In this document: one piece after another, positions 46,981 to 54,936 of the stretch
Layout: every line of letters begins with the position of its first letter
Position numbering within the stretch: position 1 is the stretch's first letter
Assembly: GCA_963721345.1 (NCBI GenBank)
Contig: CAVRIT010000001.1
Coordinates: 186,001 to 250,000, forward strand
Direction: 5' to 3'
DNA from: JACDAN01 sp963721345
GTDB lineage: Bacteria; Actinomycetota; Thermoleophilia; Gaiellales; Gaiellaceae
Length of the DNA stretch: 64,000 bases
The notes under the pieces: generated by a model
Seen by the model: only the letters and a program-made list of their open reading frames with translations
The model's database searches: none
What the model was told of the DNA's origin: nothing
Program-made: the position numbers and the translations under genes

Positions 46981-47019
46981 CGAACACGTGTTCTAGCACG
47001 AACGTGTGTTCGGTGTCAA
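46981..47019 (-). promoter_or_regulatory. imuB promoter with two LexA boxes, possibly bidirectional
   Basis: The boxes CGAACACGTGTTCT (46981-46994) and CGAACGTGTGTTCG (46999-47012) are 4 bp apart. On the minus strand TTGACA (47014-47019) and TAGAAC (46990-46995) are 18 bp apart, with one box covering the -10 and the other the spacer. The first box ends 3 bp before the imuB ATG, so the mRNA is almost leaderless, as for dnaE2. A small gene starts 30 bp away on the other strand (47042). Confidence 0.88.
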
Positions 47020-47041
47020 ATCGGTCGCGTAGGCTGCGACC

Positions 47042-47326
47042 ATGCTCGAGCGCCTCGCTGTCCGCATCGCCCCTGTCACCAACCGGGCAGCCGAGTACGG
47101 GCCCGCCGTCCCTGCCTGCTGCAACGTCTGCCGAACCTGCACGACGACCAACGTGGTCGGCTTGATCCTTGCGGGCGGAGCGGGAGCGGCGTACGCGATC
47201 GCCAGGCTCGCCCGGCGACTCGTGCCGCGGTACTCGCCGCGCGATCTTGCGGAATTTCAAACCAGCTCAGCGGCACCGTCGACCATGCGCGAGAAACGTG
47301 GGACGGCTTCAAGCAGATTTTCCTGA
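47042..47326 (+). CDS. Small cysteine-motif membrane protein divergent from imuB
   Basis: A 94-codon frame from ATG 47042. The N-terminal region has a CC-x2-C-x2-C cluster (PACCNVCRTCTTTN), followed by one transmembrane-like segment (VVGLILAGGAGAAYAIARLA) and a basic stretch (RRLVPRYSPRD). The last 25 residues overlap antisense with the end of comB and look poorly conserved. Divergence from the LexA-controlled imuB promoter suggests damage-dependent expression. Several SOS division inhibitors (for example DivS, ChiZ, SidA) are small membrane proteins, but similarity is only in size and context. Confidence 0.45.
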   Translation: MLERLAVRIAPVTNRAAEYGPAVPACCNVCRTCTTTNVVGLILAGGAGAAYAIARLARRLVPRYSPRDLAEFQTSSAAPSTMREKRGTASSRFS

Positions 47327-47925
47327 GCGCAGTACTCGATGTCCTCTTCGAGGCCGGGCGGGCCGTAGGTCCTCGCCAGGAGCGCGGTGTGGGAGTCCGG
47401 GAACGAGCCCGCCAGGATCGCTGACGCTTTCGCGGCATCGGTGACCTCGCCGCCGAGCTGATCCACGATCCGGCCCGCGCAGTAGGCGTCGTCCAGCGCG
47501 AACCGGCCCTGGAAGCCGGCGCAGACGATCACGCAGTCGTCCTGCACCGCGCCGACCACGGCGGACAGGTTCAGGAGCGAGCCCAGGAACACCTCGCCGC
47601 AGGCCGCAGCGGCAGCCAGCACCGCCCGCGTCCCGTTGGTCGTCGAGTAGATGAGCGTCTTCCCCCGCGGCTCGAGCACCTCCCGCGGCGAGGCGCCGAT
47701 GTCGAACCCCTCGATCTTCACAGCGGTGCGCTCGCCGCCCAGCAGTCCCTCCCCCAGCTTCTCGCGCAGCGCGATCGCGTCCGCGACCTCACGGCAGCAG
47801 TAGACCCGCTCGTAGCCTCTCGCAAGCGCCTGCGCGATGGTCGACGTGGCGCGCAGCACGTCGACCACGACGGCGACCGGCGCCTCCAGCACCTCGTCCG
47901 GCGTGAAGGCCACGTGCACGCGCAT
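47257..47925 (-). CDS. comB: 2-phosphosulfolactate phosphatase family protein
   Basis: A 222-residue protein of the ComB family. It contains VAVVVDVLRATSTIAQALAR, a catalytic region with KTLIYSTTNGTRAVLAAAAA and the C-terminal GRFALDDAYCAGRIVDQLGG. ComB hydrolyses 2-phosphosulfolactate in coenzyme M synthesis in methanogens. Many bacteria without coenzyme M have homologues of unknown substrate, and this is likely one. It diverges from the rhomboid gene (24 bp apart). Confidence 0.9.
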   Translation of the reverse strand: MRVHVAFTPDEVLEAPVAVVVDVLRATSTIAQALARGYERVYCCREVADAIALREKLGEGLLGGERTAVKIEGFDIGASPREVLEPRGKTLIYSTTNGTRAVLAAAAACGEVFLGSLLNLSAVVGAVQDDCVIVCAGFQGRFALDDAYCAGRIVDQLGGEVTDAAKASAILAGSFPDSHTALLARTYGPPGLEEDIEYCAQENLLEAVPRFSRMVDGAAELV

Positions 47926-47949
47926 GCCCCAACTACGCTACCGCGAGCC

Positions 47950-48807
47950 ATGGCCGCCGAGGAGACCAGGTACTGCTACCGGCACCCGAATCGCGAGACG
48001 CTCGTCTCCTGTTCCGAGTGCGGCCGGCCGATCTGCGAGGACTGCATGACGTTCGCGCCGGTCGGAATCCGCTGTCCCGACCACTCGGGACTGCCGCAGG
48101 GGGCGCAGCGCGTGACCCAGGGCGTTCGGCGCGCGAGCTTCGAGGGCAGCGGCGCGATCGTCACCAAGGTCCTGATCGCCGCCAATGTCGGTATCTACCT
48201 GCTCGAGCTCGCCATCGGCGGCAACATCAACGGCACGGGCAACCGGATCTACCAGGAAGGCGCCCTCTATGGACCGCTCGTCGCAAACGGAGACTGGTGG
48301 CGGCTCTTCACCTCGGCGTTCCTGCACTACGGCCCGATCCACCTCGGGATGAACATGCTCGGGCTCTGGTGGTTCGGATCCGCCATCGAGCAGGTGCTCG
48401 GCCGCGGCCGCTACCTCCTCCTCTACGTCGTCTCTGGCCTCGCGGGCTCAGCCGGCGCGCTCCTGTTCACTCCCGAAAGCGTCACGGTCGGCGCCTCAGG
48501 AGCGCTTTTCGGGATCCTGGGCGCGGCGCTCGTGCTCGAACGCCAGGGGACTCACGTCTTCGGAGGAGGGGCGCTCGGGATCATCGCGATCAACCTCGTC
48601 TTCACCTTCGCGATCCCGGGAATCTCGATCGGCGGCCACCTCGGCGGGCTGATCGGCGGCGCCCTCGCGATGCTGGCGCTGTCACGGTTCGGACGCACCC
48701 ACGCGGTCTACGGACGTCCTGGCCTGGTCGGAATCGTCGGCGCCGTCGGCGTCGGCCTGATCAGCATCGCGATCGCCTACTGGCGCGTGCAGGAATACGT
48801 CATCTAG
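47950..48807 (+). CDS. Rhomboid-family intramembrane serine protease with N-terminal zinc motif
   Basis: A 285-residue protein from ATG 47950. The N-terminus has a B-box-like Cys/His motif (CYRHPNRETLVSCSECGRPI, CEDCMTFAPVGIRCPDH). Six membrane segments follow. The rhomboid catalytic Ser is in TVGASGALFGILGAAL, the His in SIGGHLGGLIGG, and HYGPIHLGMNMLGLWWFG is the H-x3-N motif before them. Such proteins cleave transmembrane substrates. The layout with a zinc-ribbon head is common in actinobacteria. Confidence 0.93.
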   Translation: MAAEETRYCYRHPNRETLVSCSECGRPICEDCMTFAPVGIRCPDHSGLPQGAQRVTQGVRRASFEGSGAIVTKVLIAANVGIYLLELAIGGNINGTGNRIYQEGALYGPLVANGDWWRLFTSAFLHYGPIHLGMNMLGLWWFGSAIEQVLGRGRYLLLYVVSGLAGSAGALLFTPESVTVGASGALFGILGAALVLERQGTHVFGGGALGIIAINLVFTFAIPGISIGGHLGGLIGGALAMLALSRFGRTHAVYGRPGLVGIVGAVGVGLISIAIAYWRVQEYVI

Positions 48808-48809
48808 CG

Positions 48810-49046
48810 ATGGAGATCGGCGTTCGCCTCACCGTCGTCGGTACCCAAGGCGAGGCCGACATCATCTGCTCACTTCTACGGGTTAACGGGATCGAGTGCG
48901 GAGAGCGCGCGGCCGATATCTCGTTTGAAGGCGGGGGCTTTGGAGGCTGGCGGGAGATCCTCGTAAGCGAGGGTCAGCTCGAAGCGGCCCGGGAGCTCTT
49001 GGCAGCTACTCCGCCCGATGACGGGGTAGCGCCTGAATCGGGCTAG
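48810..49046 (+). CDS. DUF2007-like small protein
   Basis: A 78-residue soluble protein two bases after the rhomboid stop. Features are RLTVVGTQGEADIICSLLRV, NGIECGERA and WREILVSEGQLEAARELLAA, the pattern of DUF2007 (putative signal-transducing) proteins, which resemble PII-type folds. It overlaps the ppdK stop by 4 bp (convergent). Function unknown. Confidence 0.82.
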   Translation: MEIGVRLTVVGTQGEADIICSLLRVNGIECGERAADISFEGGGFGGWREILVSEGQLEAARELLAATPPDDGVAPESG

Positions 49047-51580
49047 CCGCCGACTGAGACGGCCTCGACGCCGGACTCGGCCAGCGCCGCCTGCGCCGCG
49101 GCGAGCCGGGCGAGCGGGACGCGATACGGCGAGCACGACACGTAGTCAAGACCTAGCCGGTGGCAGAACGCCACGGACAGCGGCTCGCCGCCGTGCTCGC
49201 CGCAGATTCCGAGCTTGATGTCCGGCTTCGTCGCACGTCCCCGCTCGACCGCGATCGCCATCAGGTCCCCCACTCCGCTCTGGTCGAGCGTCTCGAACGG
49301 GTTGCGCTCGAGCACGCCGTCCTGGAGGTAGTGCGTCAGGAACTTCCCCTCGGCGTCGTCGCGGGAGAACCCGAGCGCCGTCTGCGTCAGGTCATTCGTC
49401 CCGAAGGAGAAGAAATCGGCCTCCTCGGCGATCTCGTCCGCGCGGATGCAGGCGCGCGGCAGCTCGATCATCGTCCCGCAGAGGTACTCGACGTCGGCCT
49501 CCTCCGCGGCGGTGGCAATCGTCAGCTCGCGCAGCCGCCGCAGCTCCTCCTTGAACGCGACGAGCGGATGCATGATCTCGACGAGCGGCGCCTCGCCGGT
49601 TCGCGCTTGCACGGCGGCGGCCGCCCGGATGATCGCCCGCACCTGCATCTCGTAGATCTCCGGGAACTGCAGGCCGAGGCGGCAGCCGCGCGTCCCGAGC
49701 ATCGGGTTCGCCTCCTGCAGCACGCGGATCCGCGATCGCATCTTGTCGTCCGTCGCCTCGTCGAGCGACGGCAGGAACTCGTGGAGCGGCGGGTCGAGCA
49801 GCCTGATCGTCACCGGCAGCCCGGCCATCGCCTCGAAGATCCCCTCGAAATCGGACTGCTGGTGCGGCAGGAGCTTGTCGAGCGCGGCGCGGCGCGCGTC
49901 CTCGCCGGCGGCCATGATCATCTCGCGGACGATCGGGAGCCGGTCTTCGGCCATGAACATGTGCTCGGTCCGGCAGAGCCCGATCCCTTCCGCGCCGAAC
50001 TCGCGTGCCTTGACCGCGTCCTCGGGCGTGTCCGCGTTGGCGCGCACCTTCAGCCGGCGGAGGTCGTCCGCCCAGCCGAGCACCGTCTCGAAGTCCTCGT
50101 TGATCTCCGGTTCGATGAGCGCCACCTCGCCGATGATCACCTCGCCGGTACCGCCGTCGATCGTGATGACGTCGCCCTCGCCGAGCTTGTGCCCGTTCAG
50201 GGACACGATTCCCCGCTTCAGGTCGAGGCTGAGCGCCTCGCAGCCCGCGACGCACGGCTTGCCCATCCCGCGGGCGACCACCGCGGCGTGCGAGGTCATC
50301 CCGCCGTGGGCGGTGAGGATCCCCTGCGCCGCGATCATCCCGTGGATGTCGTCCGGGGTCGTCTCCCAGCGGACGAGGATGACGGCGTCGCCGTTCTCGC
50401 CACGATCCTGGGCGGTGTCCGCGTCGAACACGATCTCGCCCGACGCGGCGCCGGGCGACGCGTTGAGCCCAGTTGCGACCACGTTGTACTGCGCGTCGGG
50501 GTCGATCCTCGGGTGGAGGAGCTGGTCGAGCTGGCCGGGATCGATTCGCGCCACGGCCTCATCTCGCGTGATCAGACCCTCGTCGACCATGTCGACGGCG
50601 GCCTTCAGCGCGGCGGCCGCGGTGCGCTTCGCGCCGCGCGTCTGCAGGAGGTAGAGCTTCCCGTCCTCGACGGTGAACTCGATGTCCTGCATCTCCTTGT
50701 AGTGCTCCTCGAGCCGGCGCATGGTCGCCACGAGCTCGTCGAACGCCTCGGGCAGCCGGTCGCGCATCACCTCGACGCGCTCGGGGGTGCGCGTGCCCGC
50801 GACGACGTCCTCGCCCTGCGCGTCCGCCAGGAACTCGCCGTAGAGGCCGGCCTCGCCGGTGGAGGGGTCGCGGGTGAAGGCGACGCCCGTGCCTGAGCGC
50901 TCGCCCTTGTTCCCGAAGACCATTTGGACGACGTTGACCGCGGTCCCGAGGTCGTGCGGGATCTTGTTGTAGCGCCGGTAGTGCTGCGCACGCGGCGTGT
51001 TCCAGGACTCGAACACCGCACGGACGGCCCGGCCGAGCTGCTCCTTCGCGTCCTGCGGGAACGGGCGACCGGTCGCGTCCTCGTAGATCTGCTTGAAGCG
51101 GACGATCGTCCCCGGGAGGTCGTCATCGTCGAGTGCGTCGTCGAAGCGGTGGGCGTCGATGCCCTCGACGATCTCGCCGTACATCTGGATCAGCCGGCGG
51201 TAGGAGTCCTGCACCCACCGCTCGCCCCCCGTCGCGGCGACGTCGTTCAGGCCGACGTTCAGGATCGTGTCCATCATCCCCGGCATCGAGACCGCAGCGC
51301 CGGATCTGACCGAGACGAGGAGCGGATCCCGCGGGTCGCCGAAGCGCTTGCCTGCCGTCTCCTCGAGTCGTGTGAGGTGTTCTTCGATCTCCGCGATGAG
51401 TCCGTCCGGCAGCGTGTTCCCCGCCTCCATGTACGCGCGGCACGCGTCGGTCGTGATCGTGAAGCCCGCCGGGACCGGGATTCCGAGCTGGGTCATCTCG
51501 GCGAGGCCGATCCCCTTGCCGCCGAGGAGCTCACGCCCGCCGTCCGTGGGCTCGTCGAAGTCGTAGACGTATCTCGGCAT
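49043..51580 (-). CDS. ppdK: Pyruvate, phosphate dikinase
   Basis: An 845-residue enzyme interconverting PEP, AMP and PPi with pyruvate, ATP and Pi. Residues about 1-340 form the ATP-grasp domain (LLGGKGIGLAEMTQLGIPVP, SVRSGAAVSMPGMMDTILNV). The phosphohistidine domain (about 380-490) has ILTAHGGMTSHAAVVARGMG with the catalytic His and the regulatory Thr next to it. The PEP-binding barrel follows (EGIGLCRTEHMF, FFSFGTNDLTQTALG, LGICGEHGGEP). Length is slightly below the usual 870-880. Its regulator PpsR/PDRP is encoded at 52977-53792, where phosphorylation of that Thr is expected. Confidence 0.96.
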   Translation of the reverse strand: MPRYVYDFDEPTDGGRELLGGKGIGLAEMTQLGIPVPAGFTITTDACRAYMEAGNTLPDGLIAEIEEHLTRLEETAGKRFGDPRDPLLVSVRSGAAVSMPGMMDTILNVGLNDVAATGGERWVQDSYRRLIQMYGEIVEGIDAHRFDDALDDDDLPGTIVRFKQIYEDATGRPFPQDAKEQLGRAVRAVFESWNTPRAQHYRRYNKIPHDLGTAVNVVQMVFGNKGERSGTGVAFTRDPSTGEAGLYGEFLADAQGEDVVAGTRTPERVEVMRDRLPEAFDELVATMRRLEEHYKEMQDIEFTVEDGKLYLLQTRGAKRTAAAALKAAVDMVDEGLITRDEAVARIDPGQLDQLLHPRIDPDAQYNVVATGLNASPGAASGEIVFDADTAQDRGENGDAVILVRWETTPDDIHGMIAAQGILTAHGGMTSHAAVVARGMGKPCVAGCEALSLDLKRGIVSLNGHKLGEGDVITIDGGTGEVIIGEVALIEPEINEDFETVLGWADDLRRLKVRANADTPEDAVKAREFGAEGIGLCRTEHMFMAEDRLPIVREMIMAAGEDARRAALDKLLPHQQSDFEGIFEAMAGLPVTIRLLDPPLHEFLPSLDEATDDKMRSRIRVLQEANPMLGTRGCRLGLQFPEIYEMQVRAIIRAAAAVQARTGEAPLVEIMHPLVAFKEELRRLRELTIATAAEEADVEYLCGTMIELPRACIRADEIAEEADFFSFGTNDLTQTALGFSRDDAEGKFLTHYLQDGVLERNPFETLDQSGVGDLMAIAVERGRATKPDIKLGICGEHGGEPLSVAFCHRLGLDYVSCSPYRVPLARLAAAQAALAESGVEAVSVGG

Positions 51581-51620
51581 CGGGCAGCGGATTATTCCTC
51601 AGCCGCGATACTCCGCCCCG

Positions 51621-52298
51621 ATGGCGGGGCAGATCGTGGCGATCGGAGGCGGGCGTTTCTGCCCGGAGCTGGGCGAGTACCTGGCGGGGTTGACCGGCCA
51701 GGATCGGCCGCGCGTTCTCTACATCGGGACCGCCGGCGCCGAGAGCCCGGCGGATGCTCTGCGGATCTACGACCGACTCGGGGAGAGGGCCGCGATCACG
51801 CGGCTCGAGTTCTTTCCCTGGCCGCCGGAGGATCTCCGCGCGACGGTGCTCGAGCAGGATCTGATCTTCGTCGGCGGCGGGAACACCGCGAACATGCTCG
51901 CGATCTGGCGCGTCCACGGCGTCGACGAGCTGCTTCGGGAGGCATGGGCTGCCGGCATCGTGCTGTCGGGGTCGAGCGCCGGCGGCATCTGCTGGTTCGA
52001 GGCGGGCGTCACCGACTCGTTCGGGCCGCAGCTCGAGGCGATGGACTGCCTCGGCTTCCTGCCCGGAAGCTTCTGCCCGCACTACGACGACGAGGAGCAG
52101 CGCCGGCCGCGCTACCACGAGCTCCTCCACGGCGGCTCCCGCGCGGGCCTTGCCGCAGACGCCGGAGTCGGGCTGCGCTTCGTCGACCAGGAGCTGCAGG
52201 AGGTCGTCGCCTGCGACGAGGGCTCGCGGGCCTATCGCGTCGAGCTGCGCGACGGCGAGGTCGTCGAGGAGCCGGTCGAGGCTCGGGTGCTCGTGTGA
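51621..52298 (+). CDS. Peptidase E-like protein (S51 family)
   Basis: A 225-residue protein. The nucleophile elbow GIVLSGSSAGGICWFEAG with catalytic Ser is typical of S51 peptidases (dipeptidase E/cyanophycinase group). Upstream IFVGGGNTANMLAIW is the conserved strand. A later FCPHYDDEEQRRPRYHEL holds the acid/His region. No cyanophycin synthetase is in the window, so an Asp-dipeptidase-like role is likelier. It overlaps the GNAT gene by 4 bp. Confidence 0.9.
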   Translation: MAGQIVAIGGGRFCPELGEYLAGLTGQDRPRVLYIGTAGAESPADALRIYDRLGERAAITRLEFFPWPPEDLRATVLEQDLIFVGGGNTANMLAIWRVHGVDELLREAWAAGIVLSGSSAGGICWFEAGVTDSFGPQLEAMDCLGFLPGSFCPHYDDEEQRRPRYHELLHGGSRAGLAADAGVGLRFVDQELQEVVACDEGSRAYRVELRDGEVVEEPVEARVLV

Positions 52299-52822
52299 TC
52301 GAGTTGCGGCCCATGACGACGTCGTTCGTGGCGAACGTGCTCGCCGGTCGGCGAGACGAGGCGTCGGGCGAGCTCGAGGTCGAGCTGCCGGACGGATTTC
52401 CGTCCGAGGGCGAGGAGCGCTTCCTCGGGCTGAGGCTCCGGCAGATGCGCGAGGACGAGCGGTTTCGGATCTGGTGCGCACACGTGATCGTCCTCGACGG
52501 CCAGATGATCGGACACGCCGGCTACCACGGGCCTCCCGGCGTGAACGCGAACGACGACCCCGAGGCGGTCGAGTTCGGCTACCGCATCTACGAGCCGTAC
52601 CGCGGTCGCGGCCACGCCACCGAGGCTGCGCGGATGCTGATCGACCTGGCGGAGCGGCGGGCTGGCATCCGGCGTTTCGTCCTCTCGGTTGCGCCCGACA
52701 ACGAGCCGTCGCTCGCGATCGTCCGCAAGCTCGGCTTCGTCAGGACAGGCGAGCAAATGGACGAAGAAGACGGGCTCGAGCACGTCTTCGAGCTCAGGCG
52801 GGACGGCGGCGCCGCGACCTGA
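52295..52822 (+). CDS. GNAT-family N-acetyltransferase
   Basis: A 175-residue protein from GTG 52295, coupled to the S51 gene (GTGA overlap). The acetyl-CoA site is seen in FGYRIYEPYRGRGHATEAAR, followed by SVAPDNEPSLAIVRKLGFVR, the typical C-terminal GNAT motif of RimJ/RimL-type enzymes. The target amine is unknown. The frame is open far upstream, but only as antisense of ppdK and the S51 gene. Confidence 0.9.
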   Translation: MIELRPMTTSFVANVLAGRRDEASGELEVELPDGFPSEGEERFLGLRLRQMREDERFRIWCAHVIVLDGQMIGHAGYHGPPGVNANDDPEAVEFGYRIYEPYRGRGHATEAARMLIDLAERRAGIRRFVLSVAPDNEPSLAIVRKLGFVRTGEQMDEEDGLEHVFELRRDGGAAT

Positions 52823-52976
52823 ACTCGGCGATCCACGCCAGGCCGCGCAGGCCGAGCCAGATCGGGGCCATCAGGAAGTAGAAGAGCAGCCCGGCGACGA
52901 GGAGCAGCACCCACCAGAACGCCCAGCGCCACAGCGGAACGGGCTTTGCCCGGGCTGCAGCCGCATCCGGGTTCAT
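52794..52976 (-). CDS. Small single-helix or hairpin membrane protein
   Basis: A 60-residue protein (MNPDAAAARAKPVPLWRWAF) with a strong hydrophobic region from about 18 to 46 and a basic end (EFRSRRRRPA). It ends 1 bp from ppsR on the same strand and overlaps the convergent GNAT gene by 29 bp. Function unknown. Confidence 0.6.
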   Translation of the reverse strand: MNPDAAAARAKPVPLWRWAFWWVLLLVAGLLFYFLMAPIWLGLRGLAWIAEFRSRRRRPA

Positions 52977-53792
52977 TCAGGCAGTGACCGCAGTCTGGCC
53001 GCGCTCGACCAGCGCGATGATCCGGGCGGCGGTCTCCTCGATCGAGAGCTCCGAGATCTCGATCACCGGGCAGCCGAGCCGGCGGTGGAGCGCCTCCGCC
53101 TCCTCCAGCTCCTCGTAGATCTCGTGCAGATCCTGGTAGCGCTTGTTGTTTCCACCGAGACGCTTCGCGCGGTCGGCGCGGATCTCCGCGAGGCGCTCGG
53201 CGTCGATCGTCAGTCCCACGATCTTCGACGAGTCGACGTTCAAGAGGTCCTCGGGCGGGTCGATCCCCTTGACGACCGGCACGTTGGCGGCCTTGTAGCC
53301 GAGGTAGCCGAGGTAGATCGACAGCGGCGTCTTCGACGTCCTCGACACGCCGACTAGGACGATGTCCGCGGCGTCGAGCCCGCCGACCATCCCGTCGTCG
53401 TACTTCACCGCGAACTCGATCGCCGCGATCCGACGGAAATAGTTCGAGTCGAGCGGCGGACGGGCGCCCGGTGTCATCTTCGCCTGCTGTCCCGACACTT
53501 TGACGACCGACTCGATCGGCTGGCGAAGGATGTCGCAGTAGTGGACCTTGGACTTGCGACAGAGGTCGTGCATCGCTTCCCTGAGCTCCGGGTGGACGAT
53601 CGTGTAGACGATCACCGCAGGCCGGCCCTTGGCGCGCTCGACCGTGAGGCGCAGGTCATCGACGGTCTCCACACGCGGGTGGACGATGTCCTCGAACTCC
53701 TGATCCGGGAACTGCGCCTCGAGCGCTTGGACGAGGCGCTTCGCCGTCGCCCCGGTGGCGTCCGAAACCATGTGCAGCTCGACGACGGTCAC
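52977..53792 (-). CDS. ppsR: PPDK/PEP-synthase regulatory protein (DUF299 bifunctional kinase/pyrophosphorylase)
   Basis: A 271-residue protein. Conserved features are VELHMVSDATGATAKRLVQA, the P-loop VLVGVSRTSKTPLSIYLGYL (about 145-164) and MVGGLDAADIVLVG. It inactivates PPDK by ADP-dependent phosphorylation of the Thr next to its catalytic His, and reactivates it by phosphorolysis. The start is GTG 53792: the longer frame to ATG 53828 would translate a 29-bp perfect hairpin. With ppdK about 1.4 kb away, both target and regulator are in this window. Confidence 0.93.
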   Translation of the reverse strand: MTVVELHMVSDATGATAKRLVQALEAQFPDQEFEDIVHPRVETVDDLRLTVERAKGRPAVIVYTIVHPELREAMHDLCRKSKVHYCDILRQPIESVVKVSGQQAKMTPGARPPLDSNYFRRIAAIEFAVKYDDGMVGGLDAADIVLVGVSRTSKTPLSIYLGYLGYKAANVPVVKGIDPPEDLLNVDSSKIVGLTIDAERLAEIRADRAKRLGGNNKRYQDLHEIYEELEEAEALHRRLGCPVIEISELSIEETAARIIALVERGQTAVTA

Positions 53793-53820
53793 CGGCCGGA
53801 GGGTAGCGCCCTCCGGCCGG
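53792..53820. terminator. Perfect 12-bp hairpin between htrA and ppsR
   Basis: CCGGCCGGAGGG (53792-53803) pairs with CCCTCCGGCCGG (53809-53820) around TAGCG. It directly precedes the ppsR GTG and follows the htrA stop by 21 bp. It has no U tract, so it may attenuate or stabilise rather than terminate alone. It could also mask the ppsR start. Confidence 0.6.
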
Positions 53821-53841
53821 ACAACCATCTGGAGGGGAGGT

Positions 53842-54669
53842 TTACTGGGCGGTCGCCGGGCGCTCGCCGAGTGTGACCTCGACGGTGCGCTCGTCTCCGG
53901 CGCGCCTGATGGTGAGGGTGATCTTGTCGCCGGGCTTGTGCGCGTCGATCGCCTCGCGCAGCTCGTCGCCCGTCTCGATCGGCTCGCCGTCGACCTCGAC
54001 TACGACATCGTCGGCCCGCAGGCCGGCGCGGTCGGCCGGGGTACCGTCGACGACCTCGCCGAGCCGCGCGGCGCCGTCGTCAGGGAGGCTGACGCCGAGG
54101 TACGCATGCTCGATGCTGCCGTCCTGGATCAGCTCGCGCGCAACTCGCTCGGCGGTGTCGCCGGGGATCGCGTAGCCGATGCCGTCGCTCCCGCCCGACT
54201 CGCTGCGGATCTGCGCAGCGACGCCGACGACTCGTCCTCGGGTGTCGAGGACGGGCCCGCCGGAGTTGCCGGAGTTCAGGGCGGCGTCGGTCTGGATCGC
54301 GTTCTCGATCGTGAAGCCGTTGGGCGAGGGCATCTCGCGACCGAGCGCGCTGACGATGCCGGAGGTCAGCGTGTTCTCGAGACCGAAGGGGCTGCCGATC
54401 GCGATGACCGGCACGCCGACCTTCAGCGAAGACTCCGCGGCGAACCGCAGCGGCGTCAGCTGCGCGGCCGGACGATCGACGTCGAGCACCGCGATGTCGG
54501 TCGAAGGATCGGTGCCGACGACGTCGGCGCTCTCCTCCGTGCCGTCCTCGAAGCGCACCGTGACCGACTGCGCCTGGTCGACGACGTGCTGGTTCGTAAC
54601 GATGTGGCCCTCGCGGTCGATGACGAAGCCGCTGCCCGTCGCACCGCCGGCGCCGGTGGCCGTCGTCAC
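53842..54669 (-). CDS. HtrA-family serine protease, catalytic and PDZ part
   Basis: A 275-residue trypsin-like protease from a GTG that overlaps the stop of the upstream anchor frame (GTGA). The triad is visible: His in GHIVTNQHVVDQA, Asp in STDIAVLDVDRPA and Ser in LNSGNSGGPVLDT. One PDZ domain (about 190-270, AGLRADDVVVEVDGEPIETG) ends the protein. It lacks its own signal or membrane anchor, which is encoded in the next frame (54666-54869). A single missing base near 54722-54729 would join them. If the frameshift is real, the protease part might be made by reinitiation and remain in the cytosol. Confidence 0.88.
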   Translation of the reverse strand: MTTATGAGGATGSGFVIDREGHIVTNQHVVDQAQSVTVRFEDGTEESADVVGTDPSTDIAVLDVDRPAAQLTPLRFAAESSLKVGVPVIAIGSPFGLENTLTSGIVSALGREMPSPNGFTIENAIQTDAALNSGNSGGPVLDTRGRVVGVAAQIRSESGGSDGIGYAIPGDTAERVARELIQDGSIEHAYLGVSLPDDGAARLGEVVDGTPADRAGLRADDVVVEVDGEPIETGDELREAIDAHKPGDKITLTIRRAGDERTVEVTLGERPATAQ

Positions 54670-54869
54670 CTCGACGACCGCGTCCTTGGCGCGCTCGTAG
54701 ACGGCGGAGATCGGCGATGCGGTCTGTCCGCGACCGACTCGGCCGTGGGGGTGGCCGCCTGCGGCTGCGGGTCCTCGTCCAGCTCGAGGGCGACGGCCGC
54801 GCCGACCGCACCGCCGATCCCCGCGGCGAGGAGAAGGGACACGAAAACGGTTGTGAACTGCTTGCTCAT
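54666..54869 (-). CDS. HtrA N-terminal membrane anchor in a separate frame (fragment)
   Basis: A 67-codon frame: MSKQFTTVFVSLLLAAGIGG is a clear signal anchor, followed by an acidic linker (LELDEDPQPQ). Up to about residue 48 (ESVAD) it reads as a normal actinobacterial HtrA start, then changes to Pro/Arg/Ser-rich nonsense. In the +0 frame of the protease gene the sequence SPISAVYERAKDAVVEV continues the homology. One base has been lost, or a true frameshift is present. Confidence 0.7.
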   Translation of the reverse strand: MSKQFTTVFVSLLLAAGIGGAVGAAVALELDEDPQPQAATPTAESVADRPHRRSPPSTSAPRTRSSR

Positions 54870-54936
54870 GGCCTGAATGGTGGAGACAGCGCCTAAGAAG
54901 CGCCTGAGAACCGCGTTGGGATTGCGTTAATGCTCG

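Noticed and set aside
49160..52294. Long plus-strand frames opposite ppdK
   Set aside because: ppdK is full-length and conserved; the opposite frames are compositional shadows. Only the part from 52295 (GNAT) is real.
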